Below are positions 31,786 to 43,499 of a stretch of 64,000 bases of DNA, piece after piece (position 1 is the stretch's first letter; every line of letters starts with the position of its first letter). Where the stretch lies: assembly GCA_021234155.1 (NCBI GenBank), contig JAJEKV010000005.1, positions 1,486,001-1,550,000 of the forward strand, read 5' to 3'. Source of the stretch: Isoetes taiwanensis. Lineage: Eukaryota > Streptophyta > Lycopodiopsida > Isoetales > Isoetaceae. A program made the translations under genes and the position numbers. The notes under the pieces are model-generated. The model was not told where the DNA came from, searched no databases, and worked only from the letters and a program-made list of their open reading frames with translations.

Positions 31786-34700
31786 GATCTTGAACCCTGG
31801 CAGCTTAAGAGACTCGAGCGCCTTCAAGAACAGAGCGAGCGCCTTAAAGACCAGAATGAGCGCCTTCAAGAACAGTTTGGGCCCCTAGGAGGAGATCGAG
31901 CGCCTTCAGGAACAGCTTGCTTGAATTCAAAATTGAATCCCCGCCAACAACAACGAGCGCGAAATTCAGTTGCTAATTTCAAACGCAGCTGTCCTTTTCC
32001 GTCCGTAACTCCTCCTCCTGAAGAAAAGACTGCTTTATTCCGTGGGGCATTTATTACGCGGGGATTTCGTACAAGGACGTGGTTGTATGTCTCCCTCAAC
32101 GTACAGATTTTGAATCCGTAAGTACCTCTTGTCCGGAACTTGTCTCAATTATAACAAATTTGTTACGCCTCAATTAATGATGACGGCTGCATTAATGCCG
32201 GCTGCAATAATGCTCAGCATTCATGGTGCGTCAGAACTCGCACATGTGAAATTAAATTCTGGCGACCTTGGGAGTACTACTTATTCTTAGAAATCGCGAA
32301 TTTTTTTTAGAGGAGACTAGCGCCATCGACGAATTCCGCGCCTTCAACTCATTCGCACATTTGATCGCACACCTAGGAAAGCCACTTTCCAATTTTTTCT
32401 GGCGCCCGCGATCCAAGGCACCTAAAGCCAGTATCAGAGAAGGTAAGATCTTGCACCCTCAGCTCATGAAGATCGCGGCCGCGATTTATTTTAAGAATGC
32501 TTGTTTTATTTTACGCTTCATCTTTTCGTTTTAACTTAGTCATACAAACTGATAGACCTCAGCAGGATCGCGGCCGCGATCCTTTCAAGTGATAGCGGCC
32601 GCGATGTTGTGGAGTGCTCGGCAAGATTGCAACCGCGATCTTTTGGAGTGCTCGGCAGGATCGCAACCGCGATCTTGTGGAGTGCTCGGCAGGATTAGTT
32701 TAGTGCCATTAGCTTTAATACTGCATTTCTTTTGCTTGCAGCTCTGGATTTGTTTCGTGGTCCGGATGTTGAGCCTACGAAGATCATCACACCTTCTAAT
32801 GAAATGAAGTGGTGCATTGAAATTGCACAAGCAATTCCACAAACTAAAGGTGACCGCAAAAAAGACCTTTGCTTGTTCCTCCGGACTGGCAAAAAAGCTG
32901 AGGACATACAACAGGTAGGGATTGTGATTGCTATATGGGAAGGAACAAAAAACAATGTCCAAGACGCCATTATATGCAGCGTGGAGGATACACAACAATT
33001 GCAGTTCCTTGAGTACGTTCTGAAACGCACGAACTACGATCCCTCACTCATGACAGCTAGCAAGTTGAACAAGCCGGCCACAGGAAAAAATGTTCCCACT
33101 AGTGCAAAAGGATATGGCTGGGAGCTACAGTCGTATGAGTCTCTGTCTCTGTCAGGAATAAAAGGAAACAGGGATATATTGTCTGGTTTCTCGACATGCA
33201 GGAAAGGTTTGCTAGCAGACAAGAAACCACCCAACATTGCATTGAAAGCTAAACGTGATGAGAAAGTGCCCTCGGTAATGGACACAAACTGGTTAAGAGC
33301 TCAGGCCAAGAAGAAGAATGTAAAGCCTGTCTCTTTAGCAGAGGACTCTACCCAGACCAGAGCCTTGTCTGTGGAGCCTGTTTCCACTTCCTATCCGATC
33401 CTACACGGCCTTTGGCTATTTGTGCTCCCCCTGTTCCAACGAAAGACACGACGGTCCCCAGCAAGATTTCAAAGTTCACGATCAACCTCCGCAAGCTGAC
33501 AATTTCAGATAGTGGAGAGCCTTCGTCATCTCGCACGTCCCCTTCTGTCACAGGAATTTCTTCTTCGAAAAGCTTAGCATGGCCCGTTATATATGAACTG
33601 CCAACTGAGCTTAAATTCAATCCCAAGGAAGAACGTAGGTTGGCTGAGAAAACTGCACAGAAGCTTGAACAGTTTAAGCGGTTTTATCCGCTTGGTGTGA
33701 ACTGGTTTATGAAGGTCTCTATTTTTTATTGCGAACCAGCTCCTGCTAATCTCACCCATCGGATGCGTTCAAACGATTATGTGCAAACACTTGTGAAGAG
33801 CTTCAAGACGTATCCTACGGAGGTCCTCACACCGGCCGACGTTGTCCCCTTCGACCCAATTTATCCATCATAATTGTTTTGTGGCTTCCTAACTTATCAG
33901 TGTGCATTATTTCAGGAAAAAGATCACCTGGAACACAGAAGCTGATTTGAAGGGCAAGAAATTTTGGATAATTTCATGTAACCATAGTATATGTGCAGCT
34001 CAATTGCTTTGCGGTGTTGTTGGAGAACTGGAACAGCGGCTTGAGTTTGCTAAAGCCTACGCCAGGAGAAGAATCAGAGTGCTGAATGGAAATTTGTCAG
34101 ATAGAGAATATATTGAATTGAGCATTCAGTGCAATGAGGTCATTGCTAACACCGTATACAGAGAGCCTTTGATAGAGAAGCTTCAACAGCTACGACATCA
34201 ACATAAGGCATATGGATGTCCTCCGCAAGGGCCCATTGGTACTGCCACAACATCGGCATGGAAGGTATTTTCTTTTCTTAGCTCATCAACATCGCGGCCG
34301 CGATTTCCCTGACCATTTGTTGTTTAGGACTTCCACGAGATAGCTACCACCACATTGAAGGTGAAGGAGCTAAAAGATGAAAAACAATTCATTTTTATGG
34401 AGGAGCGGGTCTTCAAAAAATTAATGGAAGTGGCCAACAAATGGGTGGGCAGAAAACTCTGTGATGAACATGGGGATTTACCCGATAGGCCAACGAAGGA
34501 CTTCTTCAACAAAACCTGGTTAAGATACCTTAGAGGCATGTCTAATACAGAGGTTTCTCAGCTGCTTGATGAGTTTTTGGAAGGAAAAACATACCTTAAA
34601 TCACGGCAGGTTTGATTGCAAGCAGCGCGCCATTGACATTAGAAGCTTGACCTTCATGCGCAAAGAGATTGTGTCCTATGCTTCCACATTGCTTCAGAAA

Positions 34701-36618
34701 GATTACTCTTCCTTCGAAGAATTGTTGTCTGAGTTTCTTGCTTTCACAGAACAGCAGATTCTTGATATATCTGATTCGGACACAGAATACATGAAAGCCA
34801 ATTACAACAAAGATCATGTCGTGGGTAATTTGCCCGTTGCTTTTTTAGAACCGATTAGATCAATTTTGAAACCTGAAGAGGCTATCAAAATCAACCAAAA
34901 GAAAAATGTTGTTCACGCAGTGACAAAGGAAGGGATTCCTACGTCCACTCCAGTATCTGAGAATGCAACTTTGGTGTTCATTGACATTAGGGGATTCTCT
35001 ACATTATGGACCTGCAAAAAGTACATGGAACTCTTTATAAGAATATCTAGCATGACAACTGCTAATATTTATCACCTGGTTATTCTGATGCAGTATGTGA
35101 ACTTGCCAGATTGTTTGTACAGCCAGAAGCAGATTCAAGGCAGGTCCCACATTTCTATAGGCACATATGACGAGCAAGGATGGGTGAACAAGAAAAGGGT
35201 GAAGGAATATCAGTATTACATCACCCATATGTGCATTAACAGAAGCGACTCCAGGGTAACATCGATATTGCCTGAGCTGGAGCTTCGTTTGACACTTGTG
35301 AGCACAGCACCAAAGAACACCCCCTTGCCACCAATGCCTGTCACTGGTAATGAAGAAACTGATGAGAAAATGAAAAAAAAATGGCAGACTTACTTCACGG
35401 GTAAACCCAGATATAAGTTTGTCGGAATGGAAGGTGATCACGTGCTGAAGTGCCAGTTGAAGACATCATATGCTTACTACATTGTTGACCAGCTGGTGCC
35501 CAAGGATGGTTGTGTCCTTGATTTCTTCTCAGCTGGTACAGCTTCCCATGTCGTCTTAATGCAGGGAAAGAAAAGTATTGCATTTGAAAGCCAAGGTAAA
35601 GTATGCCGATTTCTTAGGGCTTTCTTGGATAAGCTTGAAAAAATGGTTTGCCAGGGCACTGGGGAGACAGTTGAAGAGGAGAAAGCAGACACTACAAATG
35701 ATCCTGACAAGATCAATATAAATATTACCTAGAAAACAGATATATCTAAGCTTGATGAAATCTTGGATCAAATGGATGAGAAGAGCTACGAGGAAAGGAT
35801 GCAGGAAACGAAAAGACTTCTGGAGTCTACTGAGAAAGGTATTAATGCGCTAGAGCCTATGTTTCAAAAATTGGGGGCTTTAAACAAAAGATTTGATGCC
35901 TACATGCCTTTCCTGACAGGCGGGTCAAATTTCGAATACATAGGAATGGACATGGAACCTGCGCATCAAGAGGGTGAGCCAAGTGGTACACAAGAGCACC
36001 AGGTTAAGCTCTTCCATACACCCGAAATCGACTGTGGTGTCCAGATTGGCGCATCGGTGGAAGGCAGCGCAATGGATACTGAGACGGAAGGACCGGATCC
36101 ACACCTCCAAGTCCTTGCATAGGCCATGTCTGTAGACATCCCAGATGTAACAGGCTATACGGAGATGGACACATCTGAGGTTATAAGACGGGGCCAGGAA
36201 CATGTTGCTAGGATATCTGCTGAGATAGGTGTTGTACCTGAATCAGTATCAGAAACCCAGATGGAGTAAATTCTGCCCCTCTGGTAAAGAAATGTACTTT
36301 GCTATATCTGAGGAATATAATGTATAAGGCTTTGAAGATTTGCACGTCTTTGAGTTTTCTTATTGTTTGAGTTTTGTTTCTTGTCTAAACTTTCCGTGAC
36401 GCGATCTTTGCTAGCACTTTCTTAGGTTGATTGCCTTCTAGAGACTTCTTCTAAATTAAGAATTCGAATCAGATGGGTAGCTACACAGCTCAAAATGTTC
36501 GCCGCTGCGATCTTCACTATCACTTTGTTTTCCTTTCATCCATATATAGACCTTAACGGACTTGTGATCTTATATCTATGGGCTAGCTAAGCAGCTTCAA
36601 ATCTTCGCCGTCGCGATC
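30802..36618. repeat. Interspersed GATCGCGnnCGCGATC palindromes (about 12 copies)
   Basis: Copies at 30802, 30951, 31113, 31194, 32471, 32564-32583 (perfect 20-bp AGGATCGCGGCCGCGATCCT), 32591, 32625, 32659, 34291, 36500 and 36606. The core is GATCGC then 2-4 variable bases then GCGATC; the last two are half-decayed. They sit in intergenic or intronic DNA around the ParB-like/methylase gene, and I saw none elsewhere in the window. Three at 32591-32690 are part of a 35-base tandem repeat ending GGAGTGCTCGGCAGGATCGC. Confidence 0.85.
31786..36269 (+). pseudogene. ParB-like domain plus inactive-looking DNA methylase protein
   Basis: A + strand multi-exon gene. The first exon (31786-32119, ending at GTAAGT) encodes heptads ERLQEQS/ERLKDQN/ERLQEQF. 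An exon after 32740 encodes DLFRGPDVEPTKIITPSNEM and a long linker. 33412-34263 holds CEPAPANLTHRMRSNDYVQT, LVKSFKTYPTEVL and KKFWIISCNHSICAAQLL, resembling a ParB/Srx-type domain. A 63-base GT-AG intron is at 34265-34327. 34566-36269 encodes a permuted methylase fold: LVFIDIRGF (34983) where DPPY is expected, and VLDFFSAGTAS (35514-35546) for the FxGxG motif. Both motifs are altered, so catalysis is unlikely and a partner or targeting role is possible. Frame shifts near 33400 and 34610 and TAG codons at 35730 and 36120 break it as read. Confidence 0.5.
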
Positions 36619-36829
36619 CTGTTGAGTCTTTCTTGTGGACAGCTCTTACTCTGAAAGAAGCTTGGGATAGCCTTATAAATGTTGAAATCGGATACATCGC
36701 TGGTTGTGGCCGAAAATCATCGAAAAAAACGGAAACTTTTACTCTGTTGCAACCACTTACGGTGTTTTATAGACAACCAAGAACCTATTTCATGCTAAAC
36801 GAGAATTCCAAAATTCTCTAATTAATTAA
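36270..36829. other. Spacer between methylase genes
   Basis: Contains two decayed CGCCGnnGCGATC motifs (36500, 36606), each followed by TCTT/TCCT. No gene seen. Confidence 0.4.
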
Positions 36830-37311
36830 TTCGTGCTTAATATCTGTAAAAGAAATCAGGTCAAAGCATTTTCTTTAAAATAAGTGAGAGATTGGAGAGC
36901 ATGAGCTTACTTCTTTCGACCTCTGTCTTTGCAGTTTCCCATTGACTCTTTAATTCTGCATACCTTGAGCAAACAGACATTCTATGTCTCCTGGGAATTT
37001 TCACAAGACCGAATTCACTTTTCCACAGTCTGGTGAAGTGTGAGTAAGAGATGTGCTGAAGCTGAGTGCAAGTCTCTTTGTACTCATTAAAAACATCCCT
37101 TTTTGGTGATGTTATCAGTTAAATGATACATGTTGCTGTTAGGCAGCTTCTCACATGTTTCTCTAAAATATTTCTCCATCCATGATACAGCAGCAAGGGC
37201 ATGCATGGTTACAACTCTTCTTGGTCCACAATGATCATCAATTGCTGGATTTTTGTCCAGTCTTTTGTGTATTCTAGACATTCTGGTGGACCCTAAACGG
37301 TGGACAACCAT
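36830..37311 (-). pseudogene. DUF7869-type gene A, N-terminal fragment
   Basis: The - strand reads VTMHALAAVSWMEKYFRETC and NMYHLTDNITKK, then after a one-base shift FNEYKETCTQLQHISYSHFT, RLWKSEFGLVKIPRRHRMSV and KSQWETAKTEVERS, ending at a GTAAGC donor-like site (36910). In DUF7869 proteins this region directly precedes the HREQQ..ER segment that reappears at 26374. It is either a fragment or an exon separated by about 10.5 kb from the rest; splice phases do not match as read. Confidence 0.5.
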
Positions 37312-38715
37312 AAAGCATTTCTGGCACTGGGACAGGTGTAAAGAGCTCTATCCCATTGCTACATCCGACGAGCGTATTATTCAATACGCTCCAAATTTTG
37401 AGGGCTAGGTACGTCTTTTTCCTGTTTTTAATGTTTTTCCTTTGTGTTGCCGGTCTAACTTCATTTACTAACAGAGCAAGAAGAAGAACAAGGACCTACC
37501 AGAAGGTTTTATGCACCTGGTAAGAACAGCCAGAGAGGAGAGAACTCTAGCGGACAGGCGTATTGTAGATGTTGAGCCGTCCGACTACGAGAGGTTTTCC
37601 ATGTTTGATCAAAATAACTTTTATTCTATCGTTCATGGGGACTGCACTAAGTTGCCTGGAAGTCTAAAGCCACAAGATTTTACTTTGGGCATAGCAGACT
37701 TGCCATATGGGTTTAAGCTGAAAGATGGCTGCTACGACGATCAGCCTTTCAAGAACTCAGAATTTAATGCTTTCCTCGACGGAATTAAGCAGGTTACCAT
37801 AGCAAAACACTGGCGTCTTGTTGTGTTCCACTCCAGCATGCAATCCGGACTTGTGGAAGCTACTTTCAAGAACCACTTCGGTTCTCCTGTGCAAGCCGGT
37901 TATGAAAATATGGTCTGGTGAGTCTTCAAATCTCGAGTGCAGTTGAAGCGTTCTTTCTTTCAAGTTTTGAATCATGGTTGCAATTGTAACCCGTCATGTT
38001 CTATTCTGGAATACGTACTTACTATTCTGGAATACGATCTTGCAGGTACAAAACTAATAGTAACTACCATGGTGGAGGACCGAGGCTGCTGAGCAAGGTT
38101 GAGTATCTCCATGTAGCTTACTGGAGTTTCGACGGGAAGCGTACCATGGAGCACTTCAACACAGCAGCCTGCCAAAATTGTTCTAATGTCCTAGAGTTCC
38201 CAGGAGTATTACAGAAGCTCCAGGACCCAAGTGCACAAGGCAGAATTGTCAATCATTACCAGAAGCCACAGAAGCTAATCAACCATATTCTGGATATGTT
38301 CTCACGTCCAAGAGATTAGGTCCTTGATGCTTTCTCTGGCTCTGGTACAACAATAGCATGTGCACTTAAAAAGGGCCGTAATTGTGTTGCTGTCGACATT
38401 GATAAAGAGGCTGTAGACTTTATCAAGATGAGGTTGTCTGCTCTACCAACTCTACCAGATGAAAATCAAGAGTCAGGAGCCAAATCATCATCAGATTTTG
38501 CCAAGATGACATCCTCTGAGATACAGCCTCCTTTTACAAGCTCTCTGGAAGATGAAGCTACCTTTGTAGAGCTCAAAGAAGTAGCACTAGCTACTATTCT
38601 TGAAGAGACTATTGACACCAATAAAGATGAAACAGTGACAAAGGAGCAAACTGCAGAGAAAGACAAAGCTGGGACGAGCAAACAACATACTGAGGACTTC
38701 GATTTAGACCTCTGA
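37280..38715 (+). CDS. Bacterial-type DNA methyltransferase, beta-class (N4C/N6A)
   Basis: Three exons: about 37280-37408 (KHFWHWDRCKELYPIATSDE), 37475-37917 and 38046-38715, with GT-AG introns of 66 and 128 bases; the second splits a Trp codon (TG/G) to read MVW-YKTN. The catalytic motif IV is ADLPYGF (37697-37708). A strand RLVVFHSSMQ and the segment YLHVAYWSFDGK follow, then SAM-binding motif I VLDAFSGSGTT (38326-38352) and CVAVDIDKEAVDFI. Motif IV before motif I is the beta-class permutation of amino-methyltransferases, which act on exocyclic N4-C or N6-A. TAG codons at 37406 (last codon of exon 1) and 38317 (just before motif I) interrupt it; both could be former CAG. The C-terminal 100 residues are acidic. 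Confidence 0.75.
37409..37474 (+). other. Intron 1 of DNA methyltransferase gene
   Basis: GTACGT...CTAACAG, 66 bases, joining two open frames. Confidence 0.65.
37918..38045 (+). other. Intron 2 of DNA methyltransferase gene
   Basis: GTGAGT...CTTGCAG, 128 bases. Removal restores a Trp codon and a continuous methylase frame. Confidence 0.8.
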
Positions 38716-39302
38716 CTTATCTTTTGCTAAATTATTTACTATTGGCTAGAAAATACTGCCATATTTGATGTACTGAAAGAAATTAATAAAAAAAAGATTT
38801 GTATTTTTACGTTTTTTGGATGTCCTTGAATTCCTAGTAATATTCCTGGTGTATTAATGTCTGGAATTTTGCCATTTTCAAGTGCTCTTTTCTACAAATG
38901 CAAGATCATCACTTCAAAAGAGCCTAAAATGCACGATAAAATATTTTGTTCCACTTGAAATCCCCAACTTCTTTTGAAAATGATCATTCTTTTAAATCCT
39001 GGTGTTTTTTTAAGGGAATCTTTGAAACGGGAGTGATGCAACACTCCCATTTAATTTGCAATCCTGTTGAAGGCAAAGAAAGTTTTTACAGCGTAGATGT
39101 TCAGCACATACATGATTTACAGTAAGTCAAACCAAGATGTTGGTTCTTCTTCAAGTGTGCAGGTCACTCAGATAGAATGTCCTGCCTCACTAGTAGAGGA
39201 GCAATAGATCCTGAGGAAGAGAAGCTTCTATTGGAAAATGAGGAGAATGAGGAGGTATTGGAAGAGGAGGTCTCCGAGAAGAAATTGTCTACTTGGAGGT
39301 TA
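38716..39302. other. 3' flank of methyltransferase gene
   Basis: AATAAAAAAAAGA at 38785 may be a polyadenylation signal. A small hairpin GGAGTGATGCAACACTCC lies near 39031. No gene seen; the open + frame at 39177 is the antisense of the next gene. Confidence 0.4.
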
Positions 39303-39957
39303 TCAGCAGCATATCCCATTTACGTGCTTCAAGTTTCTTGCCCTTTCCCTGAACCTCAGTGGATTTGTTTTCATTCTTTTGATTCGCTTGTGGAGGGAAT
39401 CATTTTCTTGTGCAACCCTCTTCATTCCTTGCTGCAATGTCTTCATCTCCATCACCGATTTTTTATTTTTTACCTCCAATTCATTGGGTTTGCAGCATTG
39501 TTGAGACATCAAGTGGTTCGCCTGTTGGAGCTGATTAGCATTTGATAAAAGTTTGCAATTGAATTCATACAAGTGATTATACATAGCCCGTAAATGTGGA
39601 TCAGTATTACCATTAACCAAATTATTACAGTAATCGAGTAACCCTTGCTGACCCTTGCAAGGAAATTCAATAAGACTGGATGCAGAGTGGAAGTTTGGAT
39701 GGGCTCGAGTGAAAGGATCACAAGGATACAGTTGCCCTTTAGCCCAGAGATCTATATTCATGGCTCCAGAAGCTCGGAATGCATCTTCGTCTATTGATTG
39801 CTTCCAAGTGAATTTATTCCTATAAGGCAGGCATCTTTTTGGCACTTGCACTCTAAATTGACCCCCAGAATTAGTTTGATCCGAAAACAGAAGTATCAGA
39901 AACAAGAACACTCAAAAGAATGCGATGAGAATTCGGAAACCAAATACCTTTGCCATT
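39303..39957 (-). CDS. Unknown protein with C-terminal coiled coil
   Basis: A - strand frame of about 200 codons reads PKRCLPYRNKFTWKQSIDED, GAMNIDLWAKGQLYPCDPF and LLDYCNNLVNGNTDPHLRAM. It is followed by a helical Gln/Asn/Lys-rich tail (MEMKTLQQGMKRVAQENDSL) likely to form a coiled coil and a basic end. A short ATGGCAAAG at 39957 followed by GTATTTGG could be a first exon, but I could not find a phase-matching acceptor. No stop interrupts the main frame. The family is not recognised; it may be a host gene or a transposon accessory gene. Confidence 0.45.
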
Positions 39958-42900
39958 GAGATTGCAAAAGACCAAGTACCGGAGCTGAGCTTAGAATCAA
40001 ACAAAAAGAAATTGAAAAATTTCATTCTATTTGCTGGCAAGAATTTGCCATAATTCGAATTTAAACGATGCTTGGGCGCGATAGCAAGCTCTATGGTGCT
40101 GAAGCTCGATGGCTGAAGCTCGATGGTGGGAAAGGGAAAATCTTAGATGTAATCATCAATTTTGTGGTCGTTAGAAAATAATGATTGCAAAGTTAGGTAT
40201 GAAGGTTAGGTTTGGAGGGGGGAAAGTTAGCTTAGGGGAGAGTGAAAGTTAGGTATGGAGGTGGGAAAGTAGGTTCGGGATCCTACGTGGCAGCCCCCCA
40301 AAATACTCTTACAAGGACCCTAAATGATCCCAAAAAAAACTCTAATGCCAGTTGGGTTATGGGACCCAATCAAAAAGGGGGGATAAGCCCAAACCAAAAC
40401 TGGGGGATTGAACCCCATCATCAGAATAGAAGGGGGGGACTAATCCCCATCACAAAATAAACAGACATTTAAGTTTCAATTTTTTACAATGAGAATCAGC
40501 TGGGGAAGAATAGATACCAAACGCCCATGGATGAGAAGGCCACTCATCCCCTATAAGATCTTGTCCTCCTCGGTACACTGCCCACTTTTTTTTTGCAAAT
40601 GAGCCTCGCAGACTCGGCAAAGTTCACCCACGTTCTAAACAACAATATTCTATCTGAGGCATAAACTGAAGAGTTTTATGGCTTGTTGCATATGCATCAA
40701 TTATAGAATTTCACGAAACTGCAGCAAATGAGCAATGTTGAGATCCCTTGCCGGGGCATGAGCATCAAGTATTGAGTTCCAAACTCCTACATTTTAGAAC
40801 ATGAGGTTCTCATGCAGGCTGCTATACATTTTAATGAAAGTAATTTCAAGATCAGTTCTAAATGTGTTTTGTGACATGCAATTTGGAAATGATTTTAGAC
40901 GTTCTGTGTAATCTGTTATGGATTCATTTGACCCTAACCTGCAAAGTGGCAGACAACAATCGAAATAGAAACCTTCATTAAAACGTCATAATCAAAGAAT
41001 GGCACTATTTTCAAGCTCCTTGCCTAATAAAACATAGCATATTGCTCTCAACTTCAGAACATAGCTGCAGATTGATAGCTTGTAAAAGGATATTCGTCCT
41101 TTTTACATGGATCTGCACTCAAATGACTATCACATAAGATTATCAAATAATGTATTAGAGGATGTTAGCAGTTATTATCAAAGGAAAACATGAAATTATT
41201 TATAGGTTTCTTTTTGTAAAGAAGAATTACTATGCGATTATTATTAAGTAACACTTCCAAATTTATTGTTTGTTTTTAAATTATAAACTCCATAGTTGAA
41301 GCAATCTATTGAAATAAAAAATATTTCTAGCAAGTTGCATGCATTCCAAGCTCAAATGAATAGTCATCATTCTTGATATTTAGAAGATTTTCATGTAGCC
41401 ACAAAGAGCAGCAGGATTTAGAAGTCACATATAATAGAATAGAAGAGAATGTATTTTTCATCCACGGAGTCCCATCTCAAATCCATAGACTCTACTCAAA
41501 TGCATAGATTCTACTCGAGATGTAGAGACTCATTCCCTCTAGGCCTTATACATGGAGTGATGCACTCCAAACAGAGCATAATGGACAAAAATGTCAATCA
41601 TGTCCATCCATGGAAAAATTAAATAAGTTGATTAATTCTCAGGAGTCTGCAATCTACAAAAGTCTCCACGGGCATAGGCATTCACCTTGATGTCAAAATT
41701 TTAGGATTTCCCTAACTACAGAGACTCTTTTCTCCAAAGAAAGTAGAGTATCATCATTAGTGCATGTATGGGAAAAGAAGAATAATTGTATACATCATGC
41801 ATTGCAGGGAGCATAACATGGAGGAAACTTCAAATAAATCGGATTAACTAAAACAAAATTCTATGTGGGTCATCTACCAATTAGAATCAAGATAAAATAA
41901 GAACAGGACCAAGGACAATAACACTGAGCTTCAAATGGGTGACATTTCAAGAAGCAATTTTGTGCGAGTCATGTTAGGCAATGCCTAAGTTAAAGATTTA
42001 ACAGGAGGTTATATACTACTACAAATAGAAAATGTAGAATAAAAGGTTGTGATGCAAACATACGTTGAAATAAAAGATAAACTTGCCCTTCAAAATTGGC
42101 TCTTCCAATTGTTCTTGTTGTTCATGGTTTCTTAAGAAGTAAGGCTGCTGCAGAGTTGGCTTTCATGATGCAGGAGGTTTCTGAAAGCAGACAAAAGATC
42201 CGTTAAATTGTAATCAAAACCTGCAAGTTAAGGAATGGTTTAGATAATGGCCATCAACTAACAAACAATAAATAGCTTCCTGTGACAAATATCCCTATGC
42301 TGGTGCATTCAGTTGCATGTTTTGCCAAGCCTTGACTTAAAATAGGCAAAAGATTGTTGGGCATTTTGATGCCAACTCATTGCAAGCAAAGTGTTGTCTA
42401 GAAATACCGGTAATTCACCGGGCTACAAAGAGTGCATACTTGATGCTTCCAAGATGCATACATATTGTTTGGTGTGGAGAATAAGAATAATGCTTTCCAC
42501 AAAACTGCCTTTCAAGAGATGGAGAAATATAAGTAGAAATGTATTTACCTGATAAGCACGATGTTGCAACTATGTTAATATGTTCCATATTCAATGTTTG
42601 CATATAAATCCCCAAGAGAACAAAAGGCATAGCAAAGGAATAAGAAATTATAATTTAAATCAAAGAAAATGCATGACATACATAGTCCAGTTGAAAACAT
42701 GTAATACAATGGGCACCATTGATAGAATTGGGCACCGTGGATGGAATAAATCTCACTGATTCATTGCCAGCTATGTACATAAAAGCTATTATACTTGAAC
42801 ATGCATTATTTAAAAAAATGTACATGCCGATATTGAGTTCAACACAACTATATCAGTTTGCCACTACACTTGTGATAAAAGACCTTGATGTCTTAGGAAA

Positions 42901-43499
42901 TACAATTGCCATGCATTCGCATATGGCATAAAAAATGTGGATAGACTTCAGCAAGTTCATTGGATTTGTCAAGAATAACAAAGCCTCATATTAACCGTTC
43001 CAAATACTACCTATGCTGTACAAAAAATGAACATGAAAAAAATGGTTGGATCATAAACAAATGGATGTTTTACTTCTATACCGACCTTCCAATATGCTTA
43101 TGAGATCTGAATGATGTGCCAACAAAACACATTATAGAATTTAAATACATAAGGTTGCTGCAGAGATCAAGGACTAATCCACAGAGCTAGAGACTCAACA
43201 ATCCCAAAAAAAAAAAGAAAAGAAAGTCTAGAATTTAGTTACAAGCAGGTACACAGTCATATTCAGAAAGTCTCTCAGAGAATGAACTTGCAAAACATAG
43301 ACCCAATATAATGCAATGCAAGATATACAATATTATTAAAGCATGTTTGGCACATGCCATTTCTATATTGAAAACTGGGAAAGACAAAAAAAAAGTATAC
43401 CATCAAATTTTGCTTTGCAAAGGCCAAAGCCACCAAACAAAGGCCACTGGTTGGAGCTTCAAAAGGCAGAAAAGAGATTCCACTAATAAAATTGGGGAT
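39958..43499. other. Gene-poor AT-rich region
   Basis: About 3.5 kb with only short open frames. I see no domain, RNA gene or repeat beyond A/T runs, a stretch of G-run repeats (GGGGGG at 40376-40440) and an inverted-repeat arm near 41450 like that at 15339. Confidence 0.5.

Noticed and set aside
35730-38319. Alternative nuclear genetic code (TAG = Gln) for the organism
   Set aside because: The Kelch gene and copia pol show ordinary plant coding, and no plant nuclear genome is known to reassign TAG. Decay or readthrough is simpler.
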